From Cervus elaphus (Eukaryota; Chordata; Mammalia; Artiodactyla; Cervidae): DNA of 64,000 bases. The notes beneath the pieces were generated by a model that worked only from the letters and a program-made list of their open reading frames with translations, was not told where the DNA came from and made no database searches. The DNA lies in the NCBI RefSeq assembly GCF_910594005.1, contig NC_057848.1, positions 51,353,616-51,417,615 on the forward strand, given 5' to 3'. Below, one piece after another: positions 10,501 through 22,489 of this stretch. Position numbers and translations under genes: made by a program. How positions within the stretch are numbered: the first letter of the stretch is position 1; the number at the start of each line of letters is the position of its first letter.

Positions 10501-11136
10501 TCAAAAGGCTAAAACTCTATGAGATTTAGTGTTTATATATTTAGATAGCAGACAAAATGTGGTACAAAGTGAGGAAAACAAAAAGCTGCTGAGTAGCCAC
10601 CATTTAAGTTAACCTAGGACTCCCTTGTTCATTGAATTCTCCCTGATGTCAAATGCTACGTTAAAAAATTTGGCTTATACCGCCCACTGAGGGAATTAAC
10701 ACATAATTTAAACCCCATTGTTCAAAAGTTATTTAACTAAGTAACTGAAAACTGGCAATAAACATGAAACGTATGCAAAGCATCCTCTTTCTTTTTTTTT
10801 TTTTAAGTTATGCACTCCCCTTGACTGAGGCCACTTAGCCACAAGAACCCCATCCTTGCTACATTCCTGCCTTGCTCCTAGTGACTTTATCTCCACCTTA
10901 GTAGTTTTGACAACCTAAGCACTGGCCCTTGCCTTATATTTTCCTGTCTTTAGAAAAGGAAAGTCTTGTTTGAAGTCCTAAATTTTTGAAATGCAGTGTC
11001 CTTGCTGTCAGATTTCGTGCTGCCTTCTTGCCTTGGGAAATCTCTGATTACCAACTATTAATACTTTGTGTTTCCTGGACAGTATGACCCACCCACTTTT
11101 TAGGATATCTCAGTTACTTCATGTTAGAGCTTAACT
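10501..11136. other. No recognised gene or repeat; poly(T) run
   Basis: Unassigned sequence with a T run at 10792-10804. I looked for a target-site duplication around the T run that would make it the tail of a minus-strand retroposed copy and did not find one. Confidence 0.5.
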
Positions 11137-11145
11137 ATGATTGTG

Positions 11146-11501
11146 GTGCCGAAGAAGACTCTTGCAAGTCCCCAGGACTGCAAGGAGATCAAACTAGTCA
11201 ATCCTAAAGGATATCTACCCTGAATATTCATTGGAAGGACTGATGCTGAAGTTGAAGCTTCAATATTTTGGCCACCTGATGCAAGGAGCTGGCTCATTAG
11301 AAAAGACCCTGATGCTGGGAAAGATTGAAGGCAGGAGAAGGGGGTGACAGAAGATGAGATGGTTGGATAGCATCACTGATTCAATGGACATGAACTTGAG
11401 CAAACTCTGAGAGGTAGTGATGGATAGGGAGGCCTGGTGTACTGCAATCTGTTGGGTTGCAAAGAGTCAGACACAACTTAGAGACTGAACAAATACAACA
11501 A
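11146..11501 (+). mobile_element. BovB LINE, 5'-truncated 3' end
   Basis: The last 356 bp or so of BovB: the C-terminal end of the reverse transcriptase frame and the 3' end with the 'gatgctgggaaagattgaaggcagg' region at 11311-11335. It is flanked by the 9-bp direct repeat atgattgtg (11137-11145 and 11502-11510). The frame is broken. BovB copies are usually 5'-truncated like this. Confidence 0.93.
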
Positions 11502-11510
11502 ATGATTGTG

Positions 11511-11791
11511 AGCTTCTATCCACTCATTAATAACATGCTTTATCTATCAAACATTATTAGAGTGGCTCTAATTCCAGCCAAGAAGAATATGTCACAGAAT
11601 TCCTGCTTAATCCCAGTGAAGGAGCAATCCCTTACTCTCCCTCCTCCCACTGAATTGAGCCAGTCAGTCAATTTTAGCTCCTTCCTCTCTGGTACACTTC
11701 CAGCTAGAATCATTGATATTGTATGTCTACATCTCCTATCTGTCCATATCTTGAACTAGTCCTGAACAATGTAAACAATATATTAGCTGTC
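11511..11791. other. No recognised gene or repeat
   Basis: A short stretch between two BovB tails. The frame at 11457-11759 starts inside BovB and runs into this non-coding sequence, so it is not a gene. Confidence 0.5.
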
Positions 11792-11802
11792 AGAAACATG
11801 GA

Positions 11803-11906
11803 CTCGGGAAAACTCCAGGAGATGGTGAGGGACAAGGAGGCCTGGCGTGCTGCAGTCCATGGGATCACGAAAAGTTGTACATGACTGGGCAACCAACAAC
11901 CACAAA
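11803..11906 (+). mobile_element. Short BovB 3' tail
   Basis: Only about 104 bp of the BovB 3' end, flanked by the 11-bp direct repeat agaaacatgga (11792-11802 and 11907-11917). It ends in an 'aaccaacaaccac' type tail. It is too short to encode anything. Confidence 0.9.
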
Positions 11907-11917
11907 AGAAACATGGA

Positions 11918-13500
11918 TTATAATGTGACATCAAGACCATAAGGGAAAAGGATGAAGTTAAAGTCAATTTACATCATTTACCAAACTCATGTTTGGTTTC
12001 CTTTTACCCTCTTTTTCTTTTAATATAGCAATCTTTATAGCAAGTAGAGATCACGAAGCCCTACTTTTCTCTGCCCTCATCCTTTATCTCATTTTTCATG
12101 AATTCAGTGAGGCAGTGTTTGGTCATAGTGTCAAATTAGTAAGAAATCTGAGGTCTACCAATTTGACAATGATATACCTGTCACAATGGGTTTACTTTCA
12201 GTCTGTACCAGGTATAATTAGAATAAAATATCTGCCTCTTAGCATTTCTCTTGGGTTGACCCAACTCTGAAAGCTCTCAGGTCATTAAGGCATATCAATT
12301 AATAATATGATTTTCCCCAGACCCCTGTAGCTAGTGAAGCACCCATTAAAGATGATATCTGTAGTCAAAATTTGAATGTGCACAGTTTCAAAGTATCTAC
12401 TTTGATGTACAAAACAATATCATCTGAAAAACTCATTTGTTTAAAGTTTTATATTTCAGCCATTAAAATTTTTCATTCTTTTGAATGAATGTGCTGTGAA
12501 CATTTCCATACCTACTGAGTAATATTAATTATTTGAAGGTTTGAAAAAATACTAATCATTAAAAGCAGAAATAGGATGTGCAATAGCCTGGAAGAACTGG
12601 TGTTATCACTTTTGTGGCCAGTTTAATGCATTCTTATGATAATCATTTTTAGCTAAATCATCATGATCCAGGGAAAGATACTTTCTTTGGGAGTAGACAG
12701 GTGGGAGCAGAAGAGACAGGAAGGAGATATGACAGTCTTACCGTGCTTTAAATAGTCACATTAGATATTAGTCACATTTTCATCAACTCATTTAAATACA
12801 CTGTAATGGACACTGTAAAAGCGATCCTTTAAGGATTTCACTGTGTGATAGTCCTGTCACTTCCTGCCTAAAGTATGGCATGAAAAATGAGTTGGTCACT
12901 ATCTAGACCAAAAGAAAGGAAGGAAGGAAGGAGGGAGGGAGGAAAGAAGAAAGGAAAGAGAGACAGAACTGTACTAATGCTGAAATTCCATGGTCTTAAC
13001 TGCAGATAGTCTTAAACACAAATATACATGTGTGATATTACTCTGTGCAATAACTTAGAGGCATGTTCAATATCTATGCAAAATTGGTTAGTGGTATTAG
13101 TGGTCAACAAGGAATGTCCCACTCGTATAAAGGTCTATTGGCAAGATACTGAGGTCAAAAAGAATCTCCCTTACTGAATTGCTTCAGTATCTGAAATTAC
13201 CCATAAATTTAATGTTTCAAAATGGTTAATTTAGAGATCCAAAATTTGATATAAATTTTGCATGTAAAGAGAGGTGTGCTTAGTTCAAGTAAGCAATTAG
13301 ATTAGTTGGGTAAAATCATTATCTTAATTTCATAAAAAAATGAATAAATCTGATAATGGGTATAATTAGGAAAGCAAGAGTATTGACTTTATGTTCTTAT
13401 ATTTTGCAAAAACCTTTAAACAAGGCTACCTCAGGAAAACTGGACTTGAGAAGTATGATTATGGGAGTGGACTTGTAGTATTTCTCCTCAGGAATCCCTT
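11918..13500. other. No recognised gene or repeat
   Basis: Unassigned AT-rich sequence, apart from the GGAA tract at 12907-12965. The frame at 11989-12270 has no recognisable domain, and its hydrophobic look comes from T-rich composition. Confidence 0.5.
12907..12965 (+). repeat. (GGAA)n-type low-complexity tract
   Basis: An imperfect run of GGAA and GGGA units followed by GAAA units. Such tracts can bind ETS factors, but that is general knowledge and not shown here. Confidence 0.85.
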
Positions 13501-14030
13501 GTCTTAGTCAGGATTCTCTGAAGAAACAGAACCAATAGGATCTGTATATAAAGACATTTATTGTAAGGAATTGGTGCACGTGATTGTGGAAGCTGGGAAA
13601 AACCTGAGGTCTACAGGTTTTTTCCTGTAGACCTGGCAACCCAGGAAGAGATGATGGCTTAGTCCCAGTCTTACTCTGTAGGCCTGCAAACCAGAAAAGC
13701 CAATGGCGCAATTCTAGTCGAAAGGTCAGCAGGCTCCAAACCCAGGAAGCACTGATGTTTCAGTTTCGATTCAAGGGCAGGAAGAAGCCAATATTCCAGT
13801 TTGAAGTCCATCAAGCTGGAAGAATTCTCACTTACTTAGAGGAAGGTAAGCCTTTTTGTTCTATTCAAGCCTTTGACTGATGGGATGAGGACAACCTGCT
13901 TTACTCACTTTCACAATTTAAAAGTTAATCTCATGTAAAAATACACTCATAGAAATATCTAGAATAATATTTGATTGAGTATCTGGCCACCCCTTGATGA
14001 ACCTAGTTGACTCATAGAATTAACATCATA
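13501..14030 (+). mobile_element. Old mammalian interspersed repeat, LTR- or MER-like
   Basis: The opening 'tcttagtcaggattctctga' (13502-13521) and the ending around 13960-14028 match a common old mammalian interspersed repeat that I know by sequence but cannot name with certainty. The 5-bp word ccctt flanks it at 13496-13500 and 14031-14035. The frame on the minus strand at 13508-13711 is not a gene. A hairpin peculiar to this copy is listed separately. Confidence 0.6.
13607..13634. repeat. Perfect inverted repeat with T6 loop
   Basis: The 11-base arm aggtctacagg (13607-13617) is followed by six T and its exact reverse complement cctgtagacct (13624-13634). The common form of this repeat does not have this hairpin as far as I remember it, so it may be a local fold-back duplication. 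Confidence 0.9.
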
Positions 14031-14990
14031 CCCTTCTTTCTCTGTTGACTTAGCTTATGTTAACAATGCAAATGAATACTGAGAAGATGGAAGCCAACTG
14101 ATGCTGGGTGGCTACAAATGCATTGTTGAGAAGTTATAGAGAAGCACTTTTCCATAAAAAAAAAAAAAAAAAAAAACAACTCTTAACAGTGTTTCATGCC
14201 TGGGTAAGGGGAACAGCAAAGAATGGCCTATAAGCTCTAGGATAGTTGGAGCTTTATCTTTTTGATCACAATAGTGTGAGTGCCCAGTAATATATACTAC
14301 ATGATTAAATAATTCTTTGTTCACTTACTAAATATATGAATGAAAGTTCAAAAGATTTAGAGAAGCTAGAAAAATAGCACCAAACTGTAACATCAGAGAA
14401 TGTGATGGGTTAGCATCAGAAATTCAGATAAAGCTAAAGATACAAAAAGTTCAATCTGGTAAAAACTAAATGTCCAGAGAATTTGGGATACTGTCTTTAC
14501 TGAAGACAAATAATTCTGTATAAACAGTAGTACTCATAAATACTTAATTGAAAATTAATGAATTAGTAATGACTCTAGGAAAGAAACTTTGCTCTCCATT
14601 TCTGTTGTTGATGTTACTTTTTTCTTTCTTTTCCCGATCTAGATTACCCCCTTTAATACTAATGGTCTTCCTAGAGTGCAACTCACTACTGTTTATCATC
14701 CTATCAGTATACTCAGCTAAAGTTCATTTCATCATGGAAAACTGGGTTTATCTTCAAGTACCTAGTCTAGCCATATGGACATGTCTGGCTGCCAGGTATC
14801 ATAACGTTCCATTCTGATACATTTCACAGTCATCCCGTCTCAAGTTGTCCTTCTGTATGTATCTTGAGTTAATGACTTGTAAGTTTTTATGGAGGTTAAA
14901 AGGTAGCGAAAGTACTTTGTAAGAATTAAAGCAAGAATCTCACTGATAAAAGCTAAAACTGTACATTTCTTTGTTATACATAAGGATTAC
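14031..14990. other. No recognised gene or repeat; poly(A) run
   Basis: Unassigned sequence with an A run at 14156-14178. No polyadenylation signal or direct repeat was found close to the A run. The frame at 14548-14817 shows no known domain. Confidence 0.5.
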
Positions 14991-15170
14991 ATTCATCCAT
15001 CCATTCATTCAAAAAACTACTGAGAACATATTACATGCCAGGTGGCCATTTGGGCACTACAGATACAATAGTGATTCACATACATGATACCTGCTCCAGT
15101 GAATCTTATAGTCCAATAAAAATTCCATCTAAAAAACAAAAGCAAATATCATTTTAAGTTGGAGAGGTGA
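14991..15170 (+). mobile_element. L2 LINE fragment
   Basis: The words 'cattcattcaaaaaactactgagaa' onward (15003-15050), 'atgccaggtggc' and 'cttatagtcca' follow the L2 3' region that normally reads as 'attca..tattgagcacctac..gtgccaggcac..ggagcttacattctag'. Old and non-coding. Confidence 0.65.
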
Positions 15171-16310
15171 ACAGTGTACATTCACCAACTATAGAGAGCA
15201 CACTGACCTAGCAGACCTAGTGAGAACAATCAACACCACTTAATAGCTTTATTCCCATTTCAGTGTTTCAAAAGCCTTTCCCATTTGTTCTTATAAATTA
15301 TGGTCTATCATTTATCCTTTCTAGTTTATATTTGATCACAACCACCAGCCAACAAACTATGGGCTTCCCACACCAATGAATTCATTTCAAACTGGAACAA
15401 GAACTGATTCCACCCTGTCCTTTTCAAATGTTCTTGACCCAACCCATTCCAGACAGGCCATATTTCTACATTAAATAACAAAATACAGAAGGAAAAAATG
15501 GAGATGGATTAAAAAAGACAAAATCCAAAGAAAATAAGTGGTTTAAAGAAAATATGTGATGATGGTATGGGGTGCTATAAAATTTTTATTGCCACTTACT
15601 TGGGAAGACCAGCATAACTTAATGTCTACTGCTGCCACTTATAAGTAATGTGGGCACCACAAACTCACTGCAGTAAAAACTTCAAACATTTTCACCACCA
15701 CATATTATACACTTACACATACACCAGTAATTTAGTAACCTTTCCAGATGCCTTCCTCTGTGATACTTTATTTCTTGATGCCCCTTCTTAATGGGACAAA
15801 TTCATTTTTAGCACAGCATGTGGCTGATTAAACATAGAGCTCTGATCATTTTTTAAATAAGGCTGCAACAATTAATGCACCGCATCTGATGCTGTGTCTA
15901 CCACAATAAATACTTTGGATGAATCTTCCCTATGTTGGGCACTGCTAAATAAGTCAATGGTTTCTCCCACTCTTGTGAATAAAGATAAGGTTCACCTTCA
16001 TTGATTCATTTGGATCTATTGCCTCAACATTGTTTAACTATAAGAGTCATGGAAATTCAGAATGATCAGGGACCTTACATACTAACTAGTGATTTTTAAA
16101 CAATTACAATTACCCTAAGAGCTGATACATGGTTCAGAATGGTTTGATGAAACTGAGGTAGCTTCAAGTAGAATAGTTCTATTTTAATCTATTCTATATA
16201 TGGGAGTTCTACACAAGATTTTATTTGAAGCAACATTTACGAAGAGAAAATGCACACACAAACAAAAATATATAAACAACGTGCTTAGAAAATGACTCAT
16301 CTGGATAAAT
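15171..16310. other. No recognised gene or repeat
   Basis: Unassigned AT-rich sequence of about 1.1 kb, with no frame, RNA gene or repeat that I recognise. Confidence 0.5.
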
Positions 16311-16450
16311 ATTTCCATCTGAGAGGTGAGAAAACAGATTTCTACGAAGGTTAAGTGATAAATATACATTCACACAGTCACTTGGAGGCACAGATGAGAC
16401 CAGCACAGGTAGTTCCCCAAAATTTCAGTCTATTATTCACTCTATGAGAC
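16311..16450 (+). mobile_element. MIR SINE trace
   Basis: The arrangement 'gaggtgagaaaacag', 'gttaagtgat', 'cacacagtcacttgg' and a following unique-looking word matches the 3' half of a MIR element. Weak because of divergence. Confidence 0.5.
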
Positions 16451-16712
16451 AACAATGAATTATATACCTCTAATTAATATTATTTATGATATAAATACTG
16501 TTGGAACTGGGCTGAGCACCATATGTGACATAAACTATATTAGACATAACAGTTTCAGAGAATATATTTAGCTAGTGCAAACACATTTTGTTTTTCTTTT
16601 TCCTGAGTAAAGAGCAGGCTACAGGCTAATAACAACAACAACAAAAAAAAAAACACTTTCAGATTATAATTTTCAGGAAATCATGACATTGCTGAAAGAA
16701 TGAATATAAAAT
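16451..16712. other. No recognised gene or repeat; (AAC)n
   Basis: A short unassigned stretch with an AAC/A-rich run at 16630-16654, just before the L1 5' UTR. Confidence 0.5.
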
Positions 16713-18116
16713 ACTGGAGGGAGTATGGTTGAGTAAGAGGACATAGAGCTCACCTCCTCCCGTGAACTCATAAAAAATACATCTACATATGGAACAACTT
16801 TCACAGGAAACTAAGTGGTAACTGGGAAAAAGACTCCTCTACAACCAGACTGTGAGAAAAATCCACATGTAGTTGGGCAGGACAAGAGAAAAGGACCAGG
16901 TTGGGACCTGTACCCCTGTGAGGGGAGTCAGAGGAAAAGAGAGATCACCAAGGTAGACACTAACTTTGGGGAATGTACAGGTTGAGCCACAGACCAGGCA
17001 TCCCAGATAAGCCCCCTTGGTGGCTTGGAGAATTGCAGTGAAAGAAAAGCTGGAAAAGCCTAGAATCTACTCATGAGGAGTATACAGGTGCTGGCTTGCC
17101 CCTAGGCAGGGCAGAAAGAGGTTGGCCCTAGAAGCTGCCAGCTCAGCGTTCTCCCCAGTCCAAAGCAATGAAAACTCTGACCCAACTCACTCCATATTCC
17201 AGACTGGCACTAGATCTAGGGTGGCCAGGACTTGGGAAAGACTTGATTTAGGTACTCAGAGGTGACCTGGGGTCCAAGGCAAAGACCAGGTAGTGTGATA
17301 CAAACCACTGTTGGTGTTTACTCAAGCAGCTGTGCAAAAATAGTCATTTCTGAGGGCAGCAAAATAGCTGGAATTCTTGCAGTCACCTAGTTGCATGCCC
17401 CAGCTGAAGTCCTGTGAACACTCCAGCCTTGCTCACTCAATATCCCAGGCTAGGACTAGATCTGGAGCAGACATGAGAGAGGAGAAGATGCGATGACAGG
17501 CTGCATCTAAGCAGAGCCCCTTGTCTATACAAGTAAAGCATTAGAACTCTAAGTGCCCAAGTCCCACTTTTCTCATCCCTCCACTTCTTTGGTGAAAAGG
17601 ACCCAGTAAGGGGAGAAGGAAAAACATACACATAAAGGGAACAGAGCTAACTGAAGCCTAACCCTCAGGGTTTCCACACAAGCAACATGGGAACAGACTC
17701 CACCCTCTGACAGAGCAGAAATGGCTGCTGAGTAGAGAGGAAGTCCCGCCTCATATCCTGCCTAGGCTCTATTCTTCCATCACAAACAATCCCTACCAAG
17801 GTGATACCTAACAGCATATCCTGAGGATAGATGTCACTGGTGTTCACATCAAATCCAGCCCTCCCACCAAAGACATCGGGTACATGCAGTCAACACAGAG
17901 ATACTCACACATAAAATTACACCTTCAAGACAAAAATAGGTAACCATTTCACCTAAATTGACAGAGACAGAGAAAGTTAAGCAAAATGGAAAGACACAAG
18001 AACTGATCCCAACTGAAAGAAAAAGAGAAAGCCCCTAAAAAATAAATACTGAAACAGAAATAAACATTATACCAGACAAACAATTCAAAACATTGTTAAT
18101 AAAAGTTAACAGAATT
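16713..18116 (+). mobile_element. L1 5' UTR and ORF1 start (near full-length old L1)
   Basis: The opening with 'gctcacctcctcccg' at 16750-16764 matches the L1 5' UTR and is homologous to the copies at 4651 and 49567. The 5' UTR runs to about 17950 and the ORF1 beginning lies at about 17980-18105. ORF1 has stops and no open frame. A BovB inserted at 18117 on the other strand. Continues at 19531, 21223 and 23093. Confidence 0.85.
18106..18116. repeat. Target-site duplication of BovB, left copy
   Basis: ttaacagaatt, repeated at 19531-19541, brackets the BovB insertion. Confidence 0.9.
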
Positions 18117-19530
18117 GTTGTGATGTTCAGTCGTTGAGTCCTGTCTGACCCTTTGTGACCCCATGGACTGCAGCATGCCACGATTCCCGGTCTTTCACCA
18201 TCTCCCAGAGCTTGCTTGAACTCATGTCCACTGAGTCAATGATGCCATCCAACCATCTCATCCTCTGTCACCCCCTTCTCCTCCTGCCTTCAATCTTTCC
18301 CAACTTCAGGGTCTTTTCTAAAGAGTTGGCTCTTTGCATCAGGTAGCCACATTATTGTTGCTTCAGCTTCAGTATCAAGCTTTCCAATGAAATATTCAGA
18401 GTTGATTTCCTTTAGGATTGACTGGTTTGATCTCCTTGCTATCCAAGGGACATTCAGGAGTCTTCTCCAACATCACAGCTCAAAAGCATCTATTATTTCA
18501 TGTTCAGCCTTCTTTATGGTCCAACTCTCACATCCATACATGAATAATAGAAAAACAATAGCTTTGACTATACAGACTTTTATAGGCAAAGTAATGTCTC
18601 TACTTTTTAATATGCTGTCTAGGTTGGTGATAGCTTTTCTTCCAAGGAGTAAGTGTCTTTGAATTTCGTGGCTGCAGCCACCATCTGCAGTGATTTTGGA
18701 GACCAAGAAAATGAAGTCTGTTACTGCTTCCATTGTTTCACCATCTATTTGCCATGAAGTGATGGGACTGAATGCATGATCTTCATTTTTTGAATGTTAA
18801 GTTTTAAGCCAGCGTTTCCACTCTTCTCTTTCACTTTCATCAAGAGGCTTTTCAGTTCCTCTTCATTTTCCGCCATAAGGGTGGTGTCATCTGCATATCT
18901 GAGGTTATTGATATTTCTCCTGGCAATCTTGATTCCAGCTTGTGCTTCACCCAGACCAGCATTTCTCAAAATGTACTCTGCATATAAGTTAAATAAGCAG
19001 GGTGATGACATGCAGCCTTGATGTACTCCTTTTCCAATTTGGAACCAGTCCAGTGTTCCATGTCTGGTTCTAACTGTTGCTTCTTGATCTACATACAGGT
19101 TTCACAGGAGGCAGGTAAGGTGGTCTGGTATTCCCATCTCTTGAAGAATTTTCCAGTTTGTTATGATCCACACAGTCAAATTGTTTAGTGTAGTCAATAA
19201 GACAGAAGTAGATGTTTTTCTGGAATTCTTTTGCTTTTTTGATGATCCAACAGATGTTGGCAATTAGATCTCTGGTTCCTCTGCCTTTTCTAAATCCAGC
19301 TTGAACATCTGGAATTTCTCAGCTCATGTACTGCTAAAACCTGGCTTGGAGAATATTGAGCATTACTTTGGTAGCATGTCAAATGAGTACAATTGTGCAG
19401 TAGTTTGAACATTCTTTGGCATTGCCCTTCTTTGGGATTGCAATGAAAATTGACTTTTTCCAACCCTGTGGCCACTGCTTAGTTTTCCACATTTGCTGAC
19501 ATATTGAGTGCAGCACTTTAAGTTCCTTCC
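18117..19530 (-). mobile_element. BovB LINE, 5'-truncated, 1.4 kb
   Basis: The longest BovB copy in the window, on the minus strand with its 3' end at 18117. It contains the reverse transcriptase domain from its start (IPKKGNAKECSNY at about 19395-19450) to the 3' end, but not the endonuclease. It is flanked by the 11-bp duplication ttaacagaatt and sits in L1 ORF1. The 5' truncation falls near the beginning of the RT domain. Several frameshifts break the frame, so it is inactive. Confidence 0.95.
18745..19011 (-). pseudogene. BovB reverse transcriptase core, broken
   Basis: An 88-codon open piece of BovB reverse transcriptase. It begins just after the conserved QGC region, continues through CLFNLYAEYI, and carries the catalytic motif YADD intact near residue 40 in 'LRYADDTTLMAENEEELKSL'. 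The upstream palm motifs occur in another frame (19379-19530), and the C-terminal part in yet another (18473-18733), so at least two frameshifts separate the blocks. The parent enzyme copies BovB RNA, and SINEs with matching 3' ends, at the genomic target site. Confidence 0.9.
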
Positions 19531-21026
19531 TTAACAGAATTAGGGAAGATAATTGATATAAACACAAATCATTCTAATAAGGAACTAGAAAATATAAAGA
19601 AGACCCAATCAAAAAAGATGAATTTACTATCTGAGATAAAACACACTCTAGAAGCAAAGAATAGCAGACTAAATGACACAGAAGATTACATAAGTGATCT
19701 GGAAGTTAGAATAATGAAAATCATCTAATCAGAAAAGCAGATAGAAAGACAAATGTAAATAAAAAAGAGTGCAACATAAAGAAATTTCAGAGATAACATC
19801 AAACATGACAACATTTACACTATACAGTTCCAGAAGGAAAAAAAAAAAAAGGAAGAGAATAAAAAATGTATTTGAAGAAATTATGGCTGAAAACTTCCCA
19901 AATCTAAACAGGGAAACATATCCAGCTATAAGAGTTACAGAGGGTCCCAAAAACTATGAACCAGAAAAGACCCACACCAAGATATATCATAATTAGACTA
20001 CCAAGAGTTAAATGCAAAGAAAGAATTCTAAAAGCAGAAAGTTAAAACAAAGAGTCATATGCAAGGGAACCCCAATAAGGCTATCAGCTGATTTCTCAGC
20101 AGAAACTCTGTGGGTCAGAATGGATTGGCATGATCTATTCAAAAGGCTAAGAGTGAAAACCCTGCCACTTAGGATACTCTACCCAGCATGATTATCACTT
20201 AGAATAGAAGGAGAAATAAGAACTTCTCAGACAAGTAAAAACCAAAAAATTCAACAATATTAAACCTATTCTAAAAGTAATGTTGAAGGGTCTTATCTAA
20301 ATGGAAAATAAGTAAAAATCTGTAGGGAAGGAAAAATCCCAATAGAAAAGACAGATTCATAGTAAAGATTAAAGATCACTTAATCAGGCTAGTATGAAGA
20401 TTAAAAGACAAAAATATGTAAATATAAAAGCAATTATAACTAAAAAGTAAAGGGATAGGCACAAAGATATAAAATATAACATCAAAAAAACAAAACATGT
20501 GGGAGAGGAATAAATAATGTAGATTTATTAGAATGTCTTTGAACTTAAATGACTACCAGTTAAAATCAATTTAATGTACTTATGGGTCAAGATACATGAA
20601 ATCCATAGTAACCACAAATCAAAAGCTAAAGATACAAAAAAAAAAAAAAGAAAGAAAGAAAGAAAACCAAGCATACTATTAAAAAAAAATCATCAAATAC
20701 CTTGGGAGAAACAAAATGAAGAAATTGGAACAAACAACTGGAAAACAAGTAATAAAATGGCAATAAATACATATCTATCAATAATTGCTTTAAATATCAA
20801 TAGAATAAATGCTCCAACAAAAGAAACAGGGTAGCTGATTAGATCAGAAAACACATTTCTTTACTATGCTACTTGCAAGAGACTCACATCAAAACTAAAG
20901 ATACAAACAGACTGAATATGAAGATAAGGAAAAAGATATTTTGTGCAAATGAATGTGACAAGAAAGCAAGGTAGCAATACTCATGTCTGGCAAATAGACT
21001 TTAAAAGAAAAACCGCTTACTTCACT
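19531..21026 (+). pseudogene. Old L1: ORF1 and ORF2 endonuclease, decayed
   Basis: The L1 resumes at the BovB target duplication. The ORF1 C-terminal region is at about 19850-20300, where the nucleotide order follows the L1 RNA-binding domain ('gaagaaattatggctgaaaa' at 19874-19893). The ORF2 start and endonuclease follow at about 20690-21020. Frames are short and interrupted (for example 19769-19996 and 20574-20834). A GAAA-rich run at 20635-20665 is a local expansion. A young L1 tail interrupts it at 21027. Confidence 0.8.
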
Positions 21027-21222
21027 AGTGCTTGGGGCTGGTGCACTGGGATGACCCAGAGGGATGGGATGGGGAGGGAGGTGGGAGGGGGGTTCAAGAT
21101 GGGGAACACATGTAAATCATGGCTGATTCATGTCAATGTATGGCAAAAACCACTACAATATTGTAAAGTAATTAGCCTCCAACTAATAAAAATAATTGGG
21201 AAAAAGAAAAAAAAAAGAAAAT
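21027..21222 (+). mobile_element. Young bovine L1 3' end, about 195 bp
   Basis: Matches the extreme bovine L1 3' UTR from 'gtgcttggggctggtgcac' (21027-21045), through the G-rich block, to an A-rich tail at 21197-21222. It is inserted into the endonuclease region of the older L1 on the same strand. A target-site duplication was not clear. Confidence 0.9.
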
Positions 21223-22489
21223 CTAAAATTTGAATAAAAATAGTATAAATATTCAAAATAAATAAAAATTTAAAAAATAAATAATAAAAATAAACTCTCT
21301 TGTATATAAAAGAAAAACTGCAACAAAAGATAAAAAAGGGCATTATATAATGATAAAGGGCTCAATAAAAGAAGAGAATATCACAATATATACAAACCCA
21401 ATACAGGAGCACCTAAATTCATAAAGCAAATACTACAACATAAAAGGAAAAATTGACAGTAATACAATAATACTAGGAGACTTTAACAATCTGCAGATAT
21501 CAATGAACAAATTATCCAGATAGGAACTCAATAATGCACCTGTAATTTTAAATTGCACAATAGAATAATTGGACTTCATAGATTTTTACATGAAATTTCA
21601 TATCAAAACAGCAGATGACACATTCTTTTCAAGTGCCCATGGAACACTCTCCAGGATGGACCACATACTAGTTCACAAAACAGGCCTAAACAAATGTTAA
21701 GAGGACAGAAATTATATCAAGCATGTTTCCCACCACAACAGTGGAACAAAGATGTAAGGATTAAACAACATGCTACTAAAAAACAAAGGAGTCAATGAAG
21801 AAATCAAAGAGGAAATCAGAATATACTTTGAGATAAATGAAAATGGAAACATAACTTTCCAAAATCTATGGAATGCAGTAAAAGCAATTCTAAGAGGGTA
21901 GTTTATAGCAATACAGGTCTTCTTCAAGAAACAGAAAAAGCCTCAAACAATTTAACTTACCATCTAAAAGAACTAGGCAAAAGAAATAAATGGAAAAATA
22001 AACATATGGGACTGAATTAAACTAAAAAGCTTTAGCACAGCAAAGGAGACCATCAGAAAAATTAAAAGATAACCTATAGATATGCAGAAAATGTTTCAAA
22101 TAATGAAACCAACAAGGGATTAATATCTAATACACATCATACATCTCATACATAATCTTCATACATCTCAATATTAAAAAACAAAATAAAAAACAGGCAG
22201 AAGACCTAAATAGATATATTTCCAAAAAAGACACATAGATGTCCAAAGGGCACATGAAAAGATGCTTATAGCACTAATTATTAGAGAAATACAAATCAAA
22301 ATCATAATAAGATACTACCTAACACCTATCAGAATGGTAATCATTAAAAAGTCTACAAATAACAAAAGTTGGGGAGGATATGGAAAATAAAGAAAACTTG
22401 CACACTGTCAATAGAAATATTACTTGGTGCAGCCACTATGGAAAACAGTATAAAGCTTCTTTAGAAAACTAAAAGTATGAGTACTGCAA
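21223..22489 (+). pseudogene. Old L1 ORF2: endonuclease end joined to C-terminus
   Basis: The endonuclease part continues at 21300-21690, including the stretch equivalent to SRxDHIL of the L1 endonuclease at about 21649-21675. The block to about 21990 is the linker before RT. At about 21990-22000 the sequence jumps to the region after RT ('gggactgaattaaactaaaaagc', 22008-22030), so the whole reverse transcriptase, including the FADD motif, is missing. The ORF2 tail follows to 22489, where a BovB is inserted. Confidence 0.8.

Noticed and set aside
10792..10804. T run as the tail of a minus-strand retroposon
   Set aside because: No matching duplication and no recognisable body to its right.
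14156..14178. A run as the tail of a processed pseudogene
   Set aside because: I found no polyadenylation signal directly upstream and no direct repeat around a plausible insert.
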